This document shows positions 1 to 10,256 of a stretch of DNA of 64,000 nt, one piece after another; position 1 is the first letter of the stretch; every line of letters begins with the position of its first letter. This DNA is from Sphingomonas sp. Leaf230 (GTDB taxonomy: Bacteria > Pseudomonadota > Alphaproteobacteria > Sphingomonadales > Sphingomonadaceae): contig NZ_LMKW01000001.1 of the NCBI RefSeq assembly GCF_001421745.1, positions 300,478 through 364,477 of the forward strand, read 5' to 3'. Made by a program: the position numbers and the translations under genes. The notes below the pieces were generated by a model. That model did not search any database. It was not told where the DNA came from and saw only the letters and a list, made by a program, of their open reading frames with translations.

Positions 1-1096
<1,096 letters not shown>

Positions 1097-1119
1097 AAAA
1101 CTTTAAAAGCGGAGAAGTG

Positions 1120-1635
1120 TTAAGCCGGCTCTTTGCCGCGGGCGATCGCGACGATTCCGGTTCGGGCGACTTCGATCAGGCCGACTTCGCCCATGAGTTC
1201 GACGAACTTGTCGATCTTGTCGATCCCGCCGGTGACCTCGAACACGAAGCTCGACGTCGTCGCATCGACCACGCGCGCGCGGTAGACGTCGGCGAGGCGC
1301 AACGCCTCGATCCGGTGGTCGCCGGTGCCACGGACCTTCACCAGCGCCAGTTCGCGTTCGACGTGTGCGCCCTGTGCCGTCAGGTCGGTGACCTTGTGCA
1401 CCGGCACCAGCCGGTCGAGCTGCGCCAGGATCTGCTCCATCGTCGCCGGCGACGCGCTGGTGACGATGGTGATCCGGCTGACCGACTTGTCCGCGGTGAT
1501 CTCGCTCACCGTCAGGCTCTCGATATTATAGCCGCGCGCTGTGAACAGGCCGGCGATCCGGGCGAGGATGCCCGGTTCGTTATCGACGATGACGGCGAGC
1601 GTATGCCGCTCGGCCTTTTCCTGGGAAATGTGCAT
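1120..1635 (-). CDS. ilvN: Acetolactate synthase small (regulatory) subunit
   Basis: This is the regulatory subunit of acetohydroxyacid synthase, which confers valine feedback control on the catalytic subunit. The 171-residue protein begins MHISQEKAERHTLAVIVDNE and has an ACT domain with NEPGILARIAGLFTARGYNI (about 18-37), the typical ligand-binding helix, followed by the C-terminal ALS_ss domain. Length is normal for the long form. Its ATG lies one base after the ilvB stop, so the two subunits are translationally coupled. Confidence 0.95.
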   Translation of the reverse strand: MHISQEKAERHTLAVIVDNEPGILARIAGLFTARGYNIESLTVSEITADKSVSRITIVTSASPATMEQILAQLDRLVPVHKVTDLTAQGAHVERELALVKVRGTGDHRIEALRLADVYRARVVDATTSSFVFEVTGGIDKIDKFVELMGEVGLIEVARTGIVAIARGKEPA

Positions 1636-1636
1636 C

Positions 1637-3397
1637 TTAAACCAGCGCCTTCGCTTCGTCGTCCATCGTGCCGGACACTTCGTTCGCCTGCAGGATCATG
1701 TCGGTATGCGCCGCGCCCGACGGGATCATCGGGAAGCAATTCGTCAGCTGCGACACGCGGCAGTCGACGATCACCGGGCCGTCATACGCCAGCATTTCAG
1801 CGATGCCGCTGTCGAGCTGGTCGTGCATCTCGATCAGGATGCCCTTCCAGCCATACGCCTCGCCGAGCTTGACGAAATCGGGCAGCGAATCCGAATAGCT
1901 CTCCGCATAGCGGCTCTCGTAGGTGAGCTCCTGCCACTGGCGGACCATGCCCATATACCGGTTGTTGAGGATGAAGATCTTCACCGGCAACCGGTATTGC
2001 GACGCGGTCGCCAGCTCCTGGATGTTCATCTGGATCGACGCTTCGCCGGCGATGTCGATGACCAGCGCGTTCGGATTGCCGAGCTGCGCACCGATCGCGG
2101 CGGGCAGGCCATAGCCCATCGTGCCGAGACCACCGCTGGTCAGCCACTTGTTCGGCTTCTCGAACCCGAAATGCTGCGCCGCCCACATCTGGTGCTGGCC
2201 GACCTCGGTCGTGATGATCGGCGACCGCGCGTGCGTGGCGTCGAACAGCGCCCGGATCGCACGCTGCGGCATGATCTCGTTCGGGTCGTTCTCGGGGAAA
2301 TCGAGACACTTCACCGCGCGCCAGCCGGCGATGCGACGCTGCCAGTCGGTCGTGTCGGGCTTCGGATGCTGGCGGCTCTTCCAGATCCGCACCATGTCCT
2401 CGAGCGCATGGCCGACATCCGCGATGATCCCAAGATCGACGCGCACGGTCTTGTTCACCGACGAGCGATCGATGTCGATATGCACCTTCCGCGAGTTCGG
2501 GCTGAACGCATCAAGCCGCCCGGTCACGCGGTCGTCGAAGCGCGAGCCGAGCGCGACGACGAGGTCGGCCTGGTTCATCGCCATGTTGGCCTCGTACGTG
2601 CCGTGCATCCCGAGCATGCCGAGCCACTGCGGGCCGGACGCGGGATAGGCGCCGAGACCCATCAGCGTCGACGTCACCGGCGCGCCGGTGATGCGGACGA
2701 GTTCGCACAGCAGCTGGCTCGCCGCCGGACCCGAGTTGATGATGCCGCCGCCGGTATACAGGATCGGGCGTTCGGCCGCGGCGAGCATGTCGACGAGCTG
2801 CTCGATCTGCGACTGGTCGGCCTTCACCTGCGGGCGATAAGTCTTGTGCTGGATCGGCCCCGGCTTCTTGTACCGAGCCGTCGCGACCTGCACGTCCTTG
2901 GGAATGTCCACGACCACCGGCCCCGGACGACCCGAGGTGGCGATGTGGAACGCCTCGTGGATCACGTCGCCAAGCTTGGCGGGATCCTTCACGAGGTAGT
3001 TGTGCTTCGAGCAATGGCGCGTGATGCCGACGGTATCGGCCTCCTGGAACGCGTCGGTGCCGATCAGCGCGGTCGGCACCTGGCCGGTGATCACGACCAT
3101 CGGGATCGAATCCATCAGCGCGTCGGTGATCCCGGTGACCGCGTTGGTCGCGCCCGGACCCGAGGTAACGAGCACCACGCCGGGCTTGCCGGTCGAGCGC
3201 GCGTAACCCTCGGCCGCATGCGTCGCAGCCTGTTCGTGGCGCACGAGGATGTGCTTGATCCGACCGCCGTTCGAATTGTGGCGAAACAGCGCGTCGTAGA
3301 TCGGCAGCACGGCGCCACCCGGATAGCCGAAGACGACCTCCACGCCGAGATCGCACAGCGCCTCGATCAGGATATCGGCTCCACTCTTCTCGGTCAT
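1637..3397 (-). CDS. ilvB: Acetolactate synthase large (catalytic) subunit
   Basis: This thiamine-diphosphate enzyme condenses pyruvate with pyruvate or 2-ketobutyrate. The 586 residues show the catalytic-glutamate region VRHEQAATHAAEGYARSTG (about 51-69), the SGPGATN motif, the FAD-binding middle domain and the C-terminal ThDP domain. The metal-binding GDG...NN motif reads AGEASIQMNIQEL...FILNN, so Glu replaces the usual Asp. Start ATG is preceded by AAGGATGATATGAA, an acceptable ribosome-binding site. It heads the ilvB-ilvN unit; a hairpin-forming segment lies just upstream. Confidence 0.95.
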   Translation of the reverse strand: MTEKSGADILIEALCDLGVEVVFGYPGGAVLPIYDALFRHNSNGGRIKHILVRHEQAATHAAEGYARSTGKPGVVLVTSGPGATNAVTGITDALMDSIPMVVITGQVPTALIGTDAFQEADTVGITRHCSKHNYLVKDPAKLGDVIHEAFHIATSGRPGPVVVDIPKDVQVATARYKKPGPIQHKTYRPQVKADQSQIEQLVDMLAAAERPILYTGGGIINSGPAASQLLCELVRITGAPVTSTLMGLGAYPASGPQWLGMLGMHGTYEANMAMNQADLVVALGSRFDDRVTGRLDAFSPNSRKVHIDIDRSSVNKTVRVDLGIIADVGHALEDMVRIWKSRQHPKPDTTDWQRRIAGWRAVKCLDFPENDPNEIMPQRAIRALFDATHARSPIITTEVGQHQMWAAQHFGFEKPNKWLTSGGLGTMGYGLPAAIGAQLGNPNALVIDIAGEASIQMNIQELATASQYRLPVKIFILNNRYMGMVRQWQELTYESRYAESYSDSLPDFVKLGEAYGWKGILIEMHDQLDSGIAEMLAYDGPVIVDCRVSQLTNCFPMIPSGAAHTDMILQANEVSGTMDDEAKALV

Positions 3398-3414
3398 TTC
3401 ATATCATCCTTTGC

Positions 3415-3437
3415 GAGAACGCTGCCTTTAGCGTCTC
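3415..3437 (-). promoter_or_regulatory. Hairpin in the ilvB leader
   Basis: Upstream of ilvB, GAGACGCT pairs with AGCGTTCTC across a 6-base loop (one bulged base) as read on the minus strand. It sits between the probable promoter and the ribosome-binding site. It could be part of an attenuator or simply a stable 5' leader; no T-run and no obvious leucine/valine-rich leader peptide was seen. Confidence 0.3.
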
Positions 3438-3479
3438 GTGGTGGGGCCGGCTACCGATATAAAAGATGCGTGTCAAACA

Positions 3480-4451
3480 TCATCTGAGCAATATAGTTTC
3501 AAATTGCTGCAGGCGCGTTGGGAGATCGATGGCTTCGCTGCGGGCCCAGTCGGGCGGCTGCTGATGTCGAAGCCACGTATATTGGCGCTTGGCATAGCGC
3601 CGTGTGGCGAGCGATCCGGCGGCGATGGTGTCGGGTTTCGAGGTTTCGCCGCGAACGAGCGCGGCGATCTCGGGCACACCGATCGCGCGGCGGATCGGCG
3701 CGTCCTGCGGGATGTCGGTGCGGGCGAGCAGCGCAGTGATTTCCTCGCGGCTGGTATCGGCCATCTCGGCGAAGCGCTGGTCGATGCGCGCGTTGAGCCA
3801 GTCGCGGTCGGGGATCAGGATCAGCGCGCGGACGCCGATCGTATCGCCGATCCCGCCGATCTTTTCCGTCTGCCAGTCGGCAAGCGTCCGGCCGGTACCG
3901 CGGACGACTTCTAGCGCTCGGGCGACGCGGGTTGTGTCGGCTGCGTTGAGCTTGGCGGCGGCTTGTGGGTCAAGTTGCGCGAGCGCGGCGTGCGCTTCGG
4001 CGACGGGGAGGGCGCGGACTTGCTCGCGAAGGGCCGGGTCGATCTCGGGAACAGGCGCGATGCCGTCGAGCAAGGTGCGGATATAGAGCCCGGTCCCGCC
4101 AACCAGGATCGGCAGCTTCCCCTCCGCAAGCGTGTCTCGGATCGCCAGCGTTGCCTCGGCGGCCCAGCGCGCGGTGGAGTAGGTGGCGTCGGCGGCGTCG
4201 ACATGGCCGAACAGGCAGTGCGGAGCACTAGCCTCCTCTTCGCTCGACGGGCGAGCGGTGACGATACGGAGGTCGGCATAGACCTGCGCGGAGTCGGCGT
4301 TGATGATCACGCCGTCGTGGGCGTTGGCGACGGCAAGCGCGAGCGCGGACTTGCCGCTAGCGGTCGGCCCTGCGATGAGCGCCACCTTCGGGAGCGCGCC
4401 CGTTGATTGGGAGATGGGTATGTTCACGGCAACGCTTATAGCCTCGGGCAC
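3480..4451 (-). CDS. miaA: tRNA dimethylallyltransferase
   Basis: MiaA transfers a dimethylallyl group to A37 of tRNAs that read codons starting with U. The 323-residue frame has the Walker A motif GPTASGKS (about 28-35), DSAQVYADL for tRNA/substrate binding, [13 protein letters not shown], and a C-terminal arginine-rich [14 protein letters not shown] segment typical of the family. An alternative GTG start at 4427 would give a length closer to usual and would reduce overlap with divergent serB, whose start lies at 4420. Confidence 0.93.
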   Translation of the reverse strand: MPEAISVAVNIPISQSTGALPKVALIAGPTASGKSALALAVANAHDGVIINADSAQVYADLRIVTARPSSEEEASAPHCLFGHVDAADATYSTARWAAEATLAIRDTLAEGKLPILVGGTGLYIRTLLDGIAPVPEIDPALREQVRALPVAEAHAALAQLDPQAAAKLNAADTTRVARALEVVRGTGRTLADWQTEKIGGIGDTIGVRALILIPDRDWLNARIDQRFAEMADTSREEITALLARTDIPQDAPIRRAIGVPEIAALVRGETSKPDTIAAGSLATRRYAKRQYTWLRHQQPPDWARSEAIDLPTRLQQFETILLR

Positions 4452-5301
4452 GCTGACCGCAGGCGATATTTCGACCGCGATGGACCGCCTGCGCGACGCC
4501 GGGTGCGCGCCCGGCGCGAGTGGCTGGATCGACGTGGGCGACGCCGCCGACCTGATCTTCGGGATGGCGCCGGACGCGGCTCGGGTCGCGCTGGAGGGTG
4601 CGTTCGTCGATACCGACGTGGTCGTTCAATCGAGCGTGACGCGTACCAAGACGCTGCTGGTCGCCGACATGGACTCGACGATGATCACCGTCGAATGCAT
4701 CGACGAACTCGCCGACTACGCCGGCATCAAGCCGCAGATCGCCGAAATCACCGAACGCGCGATGCGCGGCGAACTGGATTTCGAGGCAGCACTCGATGCC
4801 CGCGTGGCGCTGCTGGAGGGGTTGGCCGAGAGCGACATCGAACGCTGTCTTGCCGAACGCGTCAAGATCATGCCCGGCGCGAAGGCTCTCGTGCGGACGA
4901 TGCGGTCGCGGGGCGCTCTGGCGGTGCTGGTTTCGGGTGGCTTCACGCGGTTCGCGGAGCCGGTAGCGAAGGAGATCGGCTTCGACCGCGCGATCGCCAA
5001 CGTGCTGGAGATCGAGAGTGGCGTGCTGACGGGGACGGTGACCAAGCCGATCGTCGGCTCGGACACTAAGCTCACGACGCTACGGGCCGCGATCACCGAG
5101 CGGGGGATTGCGGTGGAGGAATCGCTCGCGGTCGGTGACGGCGCGAACGACCTGGCGATGATCGAGGCGGCCGGGCTGGGGGTAGCGTATCACGCTAAGC
5201 CTATCGTCGCGGTGGCTGCGGCTGCGCGGATCGATCATGGGGATCTGACGGCGCTTCTCTATGCGCAGGGTATCGCGAAGCAGCACTGGGTGCTGGACTA
5301 G
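4420..5301 (+). CDS. serB: Phosphoserine phosphatase
   Basis: This HAD-superfamily enzyme makes L-serine from phosphoserine. The ATG at 4420 follows GGGAGATGGGT and was chosen over the longer open frame from 4300, which would lie deep inside miaA. The 294 residues have an N-terminal ACT-like region, the nucleophile motif [15 protein letters not shown] (about 83-97), [10 protein letters not shown], and [20 protein letters not shown] with the metal-binding Asp. The final residues HWVLD are followed by a type A repeat. Confidence 0.95.
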   Translation: MFTATLIASGTLTAGDISTAMDRLRDAGCAPGASGWIDVGDAADLIFGMAPDAARVALEGAFVDTDVVVQSSVTRTKTLLVADMDSTMITVECIDELADYAGIKPQIAEITERAMRGELDFEAALDARVALLEGLAESDIERCLAERVKIMPGAKALVRTMRSRGALAVLVSGGFTRFAEPVAKEIGFDRAIANVLEIESGVLTGTVTKPIVGSDTKLTTLRAAITERGIAVEESLAVGDGANDLAMIEAAGLGVAYHAKPIVAVAAAARIDHGDLTALLYAQGIAKQHWVLD

Positions 5302-5312
5302 CCGCCCTTGCG

Positions 5313-5436
5313 ATCCTCCCCCGCCAGGGGGAGGTGGCGCCGAAGGAGACGGAGGGGGAGGACACCGAACGCTGGTTTCCCTTACCTCCCCCTCCGTCTG
5401 GCAAGGGCCAGCCACCTCCCCCTGGCGGGGGAGGAT
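5313..5436. repeat. Type A palindromic intergenic repeat
   Basis: The element starts ATCCTCCCCC and ends GGGGGAGGAT, giving inverted termini. Inside are two facing copies of CCTCCCCC...GGGGGAGG and the arms GACGGAGGGGGAGG / CCTCCCCCTCCGTC. Related copies are at 14552, 22632, 25150 and 49026. It fills the serB to lipoprotein gap between convergent genes, where the hairpin could also aid transcription termination. Confidence 0.85.
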
Positions 5437-5446
5437 GCAAATCGCT

Positions 5447-5929
5447 TTACCCCTTCGCCAACGGCGTACCGCTCGCGTTGCACACATACGTCGCGAGTTC
5501 CTCACGCAACGGCAAACCCTTGATCGGTCGCAACGGGCCATCATGCGCCACGTTGGTCTCGACCAGCGCGCGGTTCGGACCAACGCCCAGCACATGGAAC
5601 AGCCGCTTGCCGCAATCCGTCTCGGTGCGCGCATAGGCGACCTTGCCATCATGCTCCTGCCGCAGGATCGCGATGATCGTGCCGCTTGCCGCCTTCCGCT
5701 CCCGCAACAGGAAGTGGCGTGACGTCGGATCGGAGGGGGTCGGGATCAATCGCCCCTTCACCGTCAGTTGCTCAGGCTTGGGTACCGCTACTTCGGTCTC
5801 GGCCAGATTGCGCAACGACACGCCGTTATCCACCATCGCGTCGGTAGTATTAGTCGCAGGCTGCTCGCCAGAACACGCGGCCAACAGCGTCGCGCCGGCA
5901 ACTGCCAGCGCCAAGGTCTTCGAAATCAT
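5447..5929 (-). CDS. Putative small lipoprotein of unknown function
   Basis: From the ATG at 5929 the protein (160 residues) begins MISKTLALAVAGATLLAAC, a lipoprotein signal with lipobox LAAC, and then a Thr/Asn-rich spacer. The mature part has one recognisable stretch, ETDCGKRLFHVLGVGPNRA, and a second Cys near the end (TYVCNASG), so a disulfide is possible. The open frame extends upstream to 5995 but the lipoprotein signal fixes the start. I do not recognise the family. It is likely anchored in the periplasm. Confidence 0.75.
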   Translation of the reverse strand: MISKTLALAVAGATLLAACSGEQPATNTTDAMVDNGVSLRNLAETEVAVPKPEQLTVKGRLIPTPSDPTSRHFLLRERKAASGTIIAILRQEHDGKVAYARTETDCGKRLFHVLGVGPNRALVETNVAHDGPLRPIKGLPLREELATYVCNASGTPLAKG

Positions 5930-6028
5930 GCATCTAGCTCCCGGTCGATGTCGAAACGAAACGACCGGTCCGGCTATTTGATCCCTGCCGCACACGATCG
6001 CTCATCCGCCGGGCAAAGGCACGATCGC

Positions 6029-6238
6029 TCAGCGCGCCTTCTTGTCAGCCACCCGGTCCGTCCGCGCGACGGACTTCGGAGGGACGGCAGGGTCGCAGAT
6101 GCGACGCGTCGGCTGGCACGCAATCCCGACCGTAGAACACCCTTTGACGCTAGGCGCGGTAGGACACGCGCGGCATTGCTGCTTGATCTCGGTGCAAGTC
6201 GATGGCGCTGACAACAACGCCAGGGTCAGGAAGAACAT
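6029..6238 (-). CDS. Small Cys-rich, possibly exported protein
   Basis: A 69-residue frame starting MFFLTLALLSAPSTCTEIKQ looks like a short signal sequence followed by a compact Cys-rich part (six Cys among residues 15-45: CTEIKQQCRAC, GCS, IAC, RIC) and a basic tail. It sits between two minus-strand exported proteins. It could be a small periplasmic disulfide-bonded protein; it could also be a chance frame, since nothing similar is recognised. Start could alternatively be upstream at 6277. Confidence 0.45.
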   Translation of the reverse strand: MFFLTLALLSAPSTCTEIKQQCRACPTAPSVKGCSTVGIACQPTRRICDPAVPPKSVARTDRVADKKAR

Positions 6239-6283
6239 TCGCACATCCTCGTCATGAGTATCGCCGCAGACCCGCACATCCGC

Positions 6284-7354
6284 TCAGGGCGCGACGATCA
6301 CGCACGCCACGCCAGACGCCGAGCAAGCCCGCGTCGCATCCGCCTTCGAAGCAAAACCACCCGCCTGAAGCCGCGTTACGCCGCCCGCCTTCGCGTAGAA
6401 GGGCTGTGCACCGCGCAGCTTGCCGCGAACCTTGTTCCACTGCGTCTCGGCATTGCCCTGATCGCGGAACGCGCCAAGCTGGACGCGCCAATTGCCCGTC
6501 GCACGCACCGGCGCGGGCTTGGCCGCAACAGCTTTTGCTGGAGCAGGTTTTGCCGGCACAGGCTTGGGCGGCTTCACCTGCGCCTGCCTGACCGGTGCCG
6601 GCTCGCGCGTCGGCGTCGGTGTCGGTTCCCGCGTAGGGGCCGGTTCGCGTGTCGGCCCGGGAACGCGCGCAGGAAGCGAACTCGGCGGCAGCTTCGACGG
6701 ACGCGGCGCGCTGGCGGTACGCGGCGGCGCCACCGGCGTTTGCCCGACCGTAGCACGCGAAGGCCCCGGCGGCGGGGATTGCAACGCATATTGCTGCGCC
6801 AGCGCGGTGCCCTTCTCGCGGTCGGTGGGCGAGATATACTGGTCCATCTGCGCGAGCGTCTGCGAGGCCGACTGCAAGCCCGACGCCGACGCGCGCGTCA
6901 TCAGCGCATAGGCTCGCGGGAAATCGCGCGGTATGCCGTCGCCGTTGAACAACATCGTCCCGAGCACCAGCTGCGCCCGCGGTTCACCATGCGCGACCGA
7001 TTTCTGCAGCCACGGCAGCGCATCCGTCTTTTTTCCGGCCTGGAACAACGCGAGCCCGTAATTGTCGGCGGCCTGCACATGCCCCTGCATCGCCGCCTTC
7101 CGGAACCAGCTCTCGGCCAGCACCGGATCCAGCGGTACGCCGCGCCCCAGCTTGTACGCCTGCGCCAGGTTGAACTGCGCGTCCGCATCGCCCGCCACCG
7201 CCAGCGGGCGCCACTCGGTGATCGCACGCGGATAATCGCCCTTCGCCCAGGCATCGACGCCGGCCTTCACATCGGCAAACGCAGGGACGGCGGCCAGCAT
7301 TCCGCTCAACGCGATCGCACCCACCAAAAGCTTACGCCGAACCGTCATCGCCAT
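6284..7354 (-). CDS. Sel1-repeat and SPOR-domain periplasmic protein
   Basis: The signal sequence LLVGAIALSGMLAAVPAFA ends near residue 27. Next come Sel1/TPR-like repeats (DADAQFNLAQAYKLGRGVP, GHVQAADNYGLALFQAGKK, GEPRAQLVLGTMLFNGDG; about 55-160). A long Pro/Arg/Ala-rich linker with TPTREP repeats follows (about 195-280), then a C-terminal SPOR domain beginning WRVQLGAFRDQGNAETQWN (about 282-356). SPOR domains bind denuded peptidoglycan at division sites, so a cell-envelope or septal role is inferred. Start may be the second ATG at 7348. It diverges from another SPOR protein. Confidence 0.85.
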   Translation of the reverse strand: MAMTVRRKLLVGAIALSGMLAAVPAFADVKAGVDAWAKGDYPRAITEWRPLAVAGDADAQFNLAQAYKLGRGVPLDPVLAESWFRKAAMQGHVQAADNYGLALFQAGKKTDALPWLQKSVAHGEPRAQLVLGTMLFNGDGIPRDFPRAYALMTRASASGLQSASQTLAQMDQYISPTDREKGTALAQQYALQSPPPGPSRATVGQTPVAPPRTASAPRPSKLPPSSLPARVPGPTREPAPTREPTPTPTREPAPVRQAQVKPPKPVPAKPAPAKAVAAKPAPVRATGNWRVQLGAFRDQGNAETQWNKVRGKLRGAQPFYAKAGGVTRLQAGGFASKADATRACSASGVACVIVAP

Positions 7355-7560
7355 CCCTCATACCGTCTCGCCGCCACCATGCCGCCGTTCGTCGCGCAAG
7401 GCAAAGGGCGACCGTTCCCGATGCCCAACATCGCGCGTCGGTAAGTCATTATGAAGTCGCGTTAACCGCTTCTTTAAACCGACATGGCACTCCGTACGCG
7501 AATACCGGGAGTGGGAACTATGTGCGGTCTAGCGTTTGCCATGAAACAGGGATTGCCCCG

Positions 7561-8877
7561 ATGACCACGCGCGCTCTCCTCCTCGGCGGCATCTCCGCCC
7601 TCCTGCTCGGCGGCACGATGGTCGGCTGTGCCGCGAACGGGGGCGGCATCGCCTCGGCCAGTGATCGCAACGCGGCGCTCGCGGCAAAGGGCGCGGCTGG
7701 CACTGCGGGGCAGGCGCAGGCGGCACTCGCGCGCAACGATGGTCTTATCGCGATCGGCTATGCGGAGCGTGCGGTGGCACTGATGCCGCAGCAGGCGGAC
7801 TACCGGATGCTGCTCGGCCAGAGCTATCTCAAGGGCGGGCGGTTCGCCTCGGCTTCGCACGCGTTCGCCGACGCGCTGCAACTGTCGCCGACCAACGGCA
7901 GGGCGGCGCTCGACCTCGCGCTGTCGCAGATCGCGACCGGAGACTGGCAGTCGGCGCGCCACAGCCTCGAAGCAAACGCCGCGATCATCCCGGCGGTCGA
8001 TCGTGGCCTTGCCCTGTCGCTCGCGGGCGATACCGCGGGCGGGATAGCGGTCCTGATCGAAGCCGCCCGTTCGCCCGCTTCCAATGCGAAGATACGCCAG
8101 AACCTCGCGCTGAGCTTCGCGCTGGCGGGACGCTGGCAGGAGGCCCGCGTGGTCGCGGCGGCAGACATGGCACCAGCAGACGTTGACGCCCGGCTCGAGC
8201 AATGGGCTTTGTTTGCGCAGCCGGCCAAGGCATCCGACCAAGTGGCGAGCCTGCTCGGCGTTCGCGCAGTGGCGGATGTAGGACAGCCAGTCGCGCTGGC
8301 GTTGAACGCGCCTTCGCTGGAGACACCGGGTGTTCCGGAACAGGCCTTGGCGGCAGCGGATCCGGTCATCGCGCCGACCGAAGCTGCGCCTGTGCAGCTC
8401 GCTTCGGTATCAGCAGCTGGCGTCTCGAGAATCGCGTTCGGACCGCGACAGGAAGTCGTCCAGGCGTTGCCGACGATGATGCTCCGTCCGGCCGGCGGCT
8501 CGATCAAGCTCGCGTCCGCGCCCGTCTCATCGGGTCGCGCCATGGCGACCGCGGCGTATCAGGTAAAGGCACCCGCGACCGGCAACTGGTACGTCCAACT
8601 CGGCGCCTTCGAGAGCGCGGGGGTCGCAAGGGACGGCTGGGCCCGCGCCGCACGCCGATTCGCGGTGCTCGCCAGTTATTCGCCGAACGGCATGACGTTC
8701 AAGGCGAAGGGCGAGGATGTCTACCGCCTCTCGGTCGGCGGGTTCAGCAAGTCGGCGGCGAATGCGATGTGCCGCCAGTATCACGCCAAGGGCGGCGCCT
8801 GTTTCGTCCGCCAAGGCGCGGGCGACGTCATGGCGCAGTGGTTGCGCAAGCCCGGCATGCAGATGGCGTCGCGGTAA
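7561..8877 (+). CDS. TPR and SPOR-domain lipoprotein
   Basis: From the ATG at 7561 the protein (438 residues) opens with a lipoprotein signal whose lipobox is MVGC near residue 24. Residues 50-250 are Ala-rich helical TPR-like repeats (AYRERAVALMPQQADYR-type spacing). The C-terminus has a SPOR domain beginning GNWYVQLGAFESAGVARDGW (about 348) and ending after YRLSVGGFSKSAANAMC. It probably anchors in a membrane and binds peptidoglycan. The in-frame extension to 7522 is ignored because of the lipoprotein signal. It is divergent from the other SPOR gene at 6284-7354. Confidence 0.85.
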   Translation: MTTRALLLGGISALLLGGTMVGCAANGGGIASASDRNAALAAKGAAGTAGQAQAALARNDGLIAIGYAERAVALMPQQADYRMLLGQSYLKGGRFASASHAFADALQLSPTNGRAALDLALSQIATGDWQSARHSLEANAAIIPAVDRGLALSLAGDTAGGIAVLIEAARSPASNAKIRQNLALSFALAGRWQEARVVAAADMAPADVDARLEQWALFAQPAKASDQVASLLGVRAVADVGQPVALALNAPSLETPGVPEQALAAADPVIAPTEAAPVQLASVSAAGVSRIAFGPRQEVVQALPTMMLRPAGGSIKLASAPVSSGRAMATAAYQVKAPATGNWYVQLGAFESAGVARDGWARAARRFAVLASYSPNGMTFKAKGEDVYRLSVGGFSKSAANAMCRQYHAKGGACFVRQGAGDVMAQWLRKPGMQMASR

Positions 8878-8916
8878 GGGCCGTCTAAAGGTCTTGCTTG
8901 CCCGTTCTCAGGGTAC

Positions 8917-9019
8917 CACCCCGGCGGAGGCCGGGGCCCAGTTGGGAAACTTCGCTAATTGAAGGCGGCCCTTCGTTGCGCCGGCCTTGCCAATTGGGCC
9001 CCGGCCTCCGCCGGGGTGG
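8917..9019. repeat. Type B palindromic intergenic repeat
   Basis: Two facing arms, CCACCCCGGCGGAGGCCGGG and its reverse complement, flank a spacer that carries CCCAGTTGGGA and CCAATTGGGCC. The whole can fold as one long hairpin. It lies between convergent genes (SPOR lipoprotein and the pyrC-like gene). Other copies are at 18333, 21520, 37909 and 43334. Confidence 0.85.
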
Positions 9020-9035
9020 CGAGGATATGCGGCCC

Positions 9036-10256
9036 TTACAGAACCTCGCGCCCACCCTTCCACAACCGCAACACGCGCCCCTGAACCGGCAAGCCATCGA
9101 ACGGCGTATTCCCCGCCTCTGCCAGAAACGCCTCCCCGACGATCTGCCAAGGTGCCAGCGGGTCGAACAGCATCAGGTCGGCCGGCTTGCCGACCTCCAG
9201 AGTCCCCGTATCCAGCCCCAGCACCCGCGCCGGATTGCTGGCGAGCAGCGCGAACAGCCGCTCCAGCGTCAGCAGTTCGTCACGCACCAGCATCAGCGCG
9301 AGCGGCAACAGCGTCTCCGCACCCGCCATCCCACTGCTCGAATCGGTAAACGGCAGCCGCTTCTCCTCGGGCCCCCGCGGCTCATGTCCCGAACACAGCA
9401 CGTCGATCGTTCCATCGGCGATCGCATCGAGCGCCGCCCGCCGGTCGCTCTCCGCACGCAAAGGCGGCGACAGCAGCGCGAACGACCGGAAATCACTGAC
9501 CGCGATCTCCGACAGATGCAGATGCGCCGGCGTGATCCCACACGTGACGGCAACGCCACGACGTTTAGCCGCCCGGATCAGGTCGAACCCGGCCGCCGTC
9601 GTAACCTGGCGAATATGGATCCGAGCCCCAGTATCCTCGGCAAGCATCAGGTCACGCGCGATCGCCAGCGCTTCGGCAACAGCCGGTGCGGCAGGCAGGC
9701 CGAGCCGCGTCGCCGTCTCGCCCTCGGTCGCAACTGCGCCTGCGGTCAGCCCGCCATCCTCGGCATGCGCGATCACCGTCACGTCGAGATCGCGCGCATA
9801 GGCGAGCACCCGCCGCATTACGCCACTATCGCCAATCCAGTGCTTGCCCGTCCCGACCGCCTTCGCACCAGCCGAAAGACAGATCGCCATCTCGGCAAGA
9901 TCACGGCCTTCGAGCCCGCGCGTGGCGGCGGCGATCGGGTGGATCCAGAGGTCGGGCTTGCCGATCAACGCGGCGCGCTGGACGATACCGGGGTCGTCCA
10001 GCACCGGCGACTGGTCGGGCATCAAGCCGATCCGCACGATCCCGCCGGCACGAAACGCAGCACGATCGACCTTAGCCACGCCGAGATCGACGATCCCGGG
10101 CGCGACCGTCTTGCCGCCACAGTCGACGATGTCCGCATCGGCCGGAATATCGACGATCCCGGTCGCGACGATCACGCCGTCGCGAACCAGCAGATTGCCC
10201 TTCGACACGCCGCCGACGGGGCAGGCGAGCGTCGCGTTGGTGAGTGCGAGGATCAT
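9036..10256 (-). CDS. Dihydroorotase-like protein lacking catalytic residues (pyrC' type)
   Basis: The 406-residue protein has the amidohydrolase fold of dihydroorotase (start [16 protein letters not shown]) but lacks its catalytic set. The HxH metal motif expected after PGIVDL is replaced by GVAKVD; the usual HVCH-type ligand is HIRQ; the essential Asp of the DHAPH region is SGHEPRG. This matches known inactive dihydroorotase homologues that assemble with aspartate transcarbamoylase. Its ATG overlaps the pyrB stop by 4 bases, so the two are co-translated. A structural role in a PyrB complex is inferred. A true dihydroorotase must be elsewhere. Confidence 0.88.
   Translation of the reverse strand: MILALTNATLACPVGGVSKGNLLVRDGVIVATGIVDIPADADIVDCGGKTVAPGIVDLGVAKVDRAAFRAGGIVRIGLMPDQSPVLDDPGIVQRAALIGKPDLWIHPIAAATRGLEGRDLAEMAICLSAGAKAVGTGKHWIGDSGVMRRVLAYARDLDVTVIAHAEDGGLTAGAVATEGETATRLGLPAAPAVAEALAIARDLMLAEDTGARIHIRQVTTAAGFDLIRAAKRRGVAVTCGITPAHLHLSEIAVSDFRSFALLSPPLRAESDRRAALDAIADGTIDVLCSGHEPRGPEEKRLPFTDSSSGMAGAETLLPLALMLVRDELLTLERLFALLASNPARVLGLDTGTLEVGKPADLMLFDPLAPWQIVGEAFLAEAGNTPFDGLPVQGRVLRLWKGGREVL

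Noticed and set aside
1541..3487. 648-residue open frame on the plus strand opposite ilvB
   Set aside because: It is antisense to a clearly conserved enzyme; long antisense frames are expected in high-GC DNA, and its protein is Arg/His/Asp-rich without any motif.
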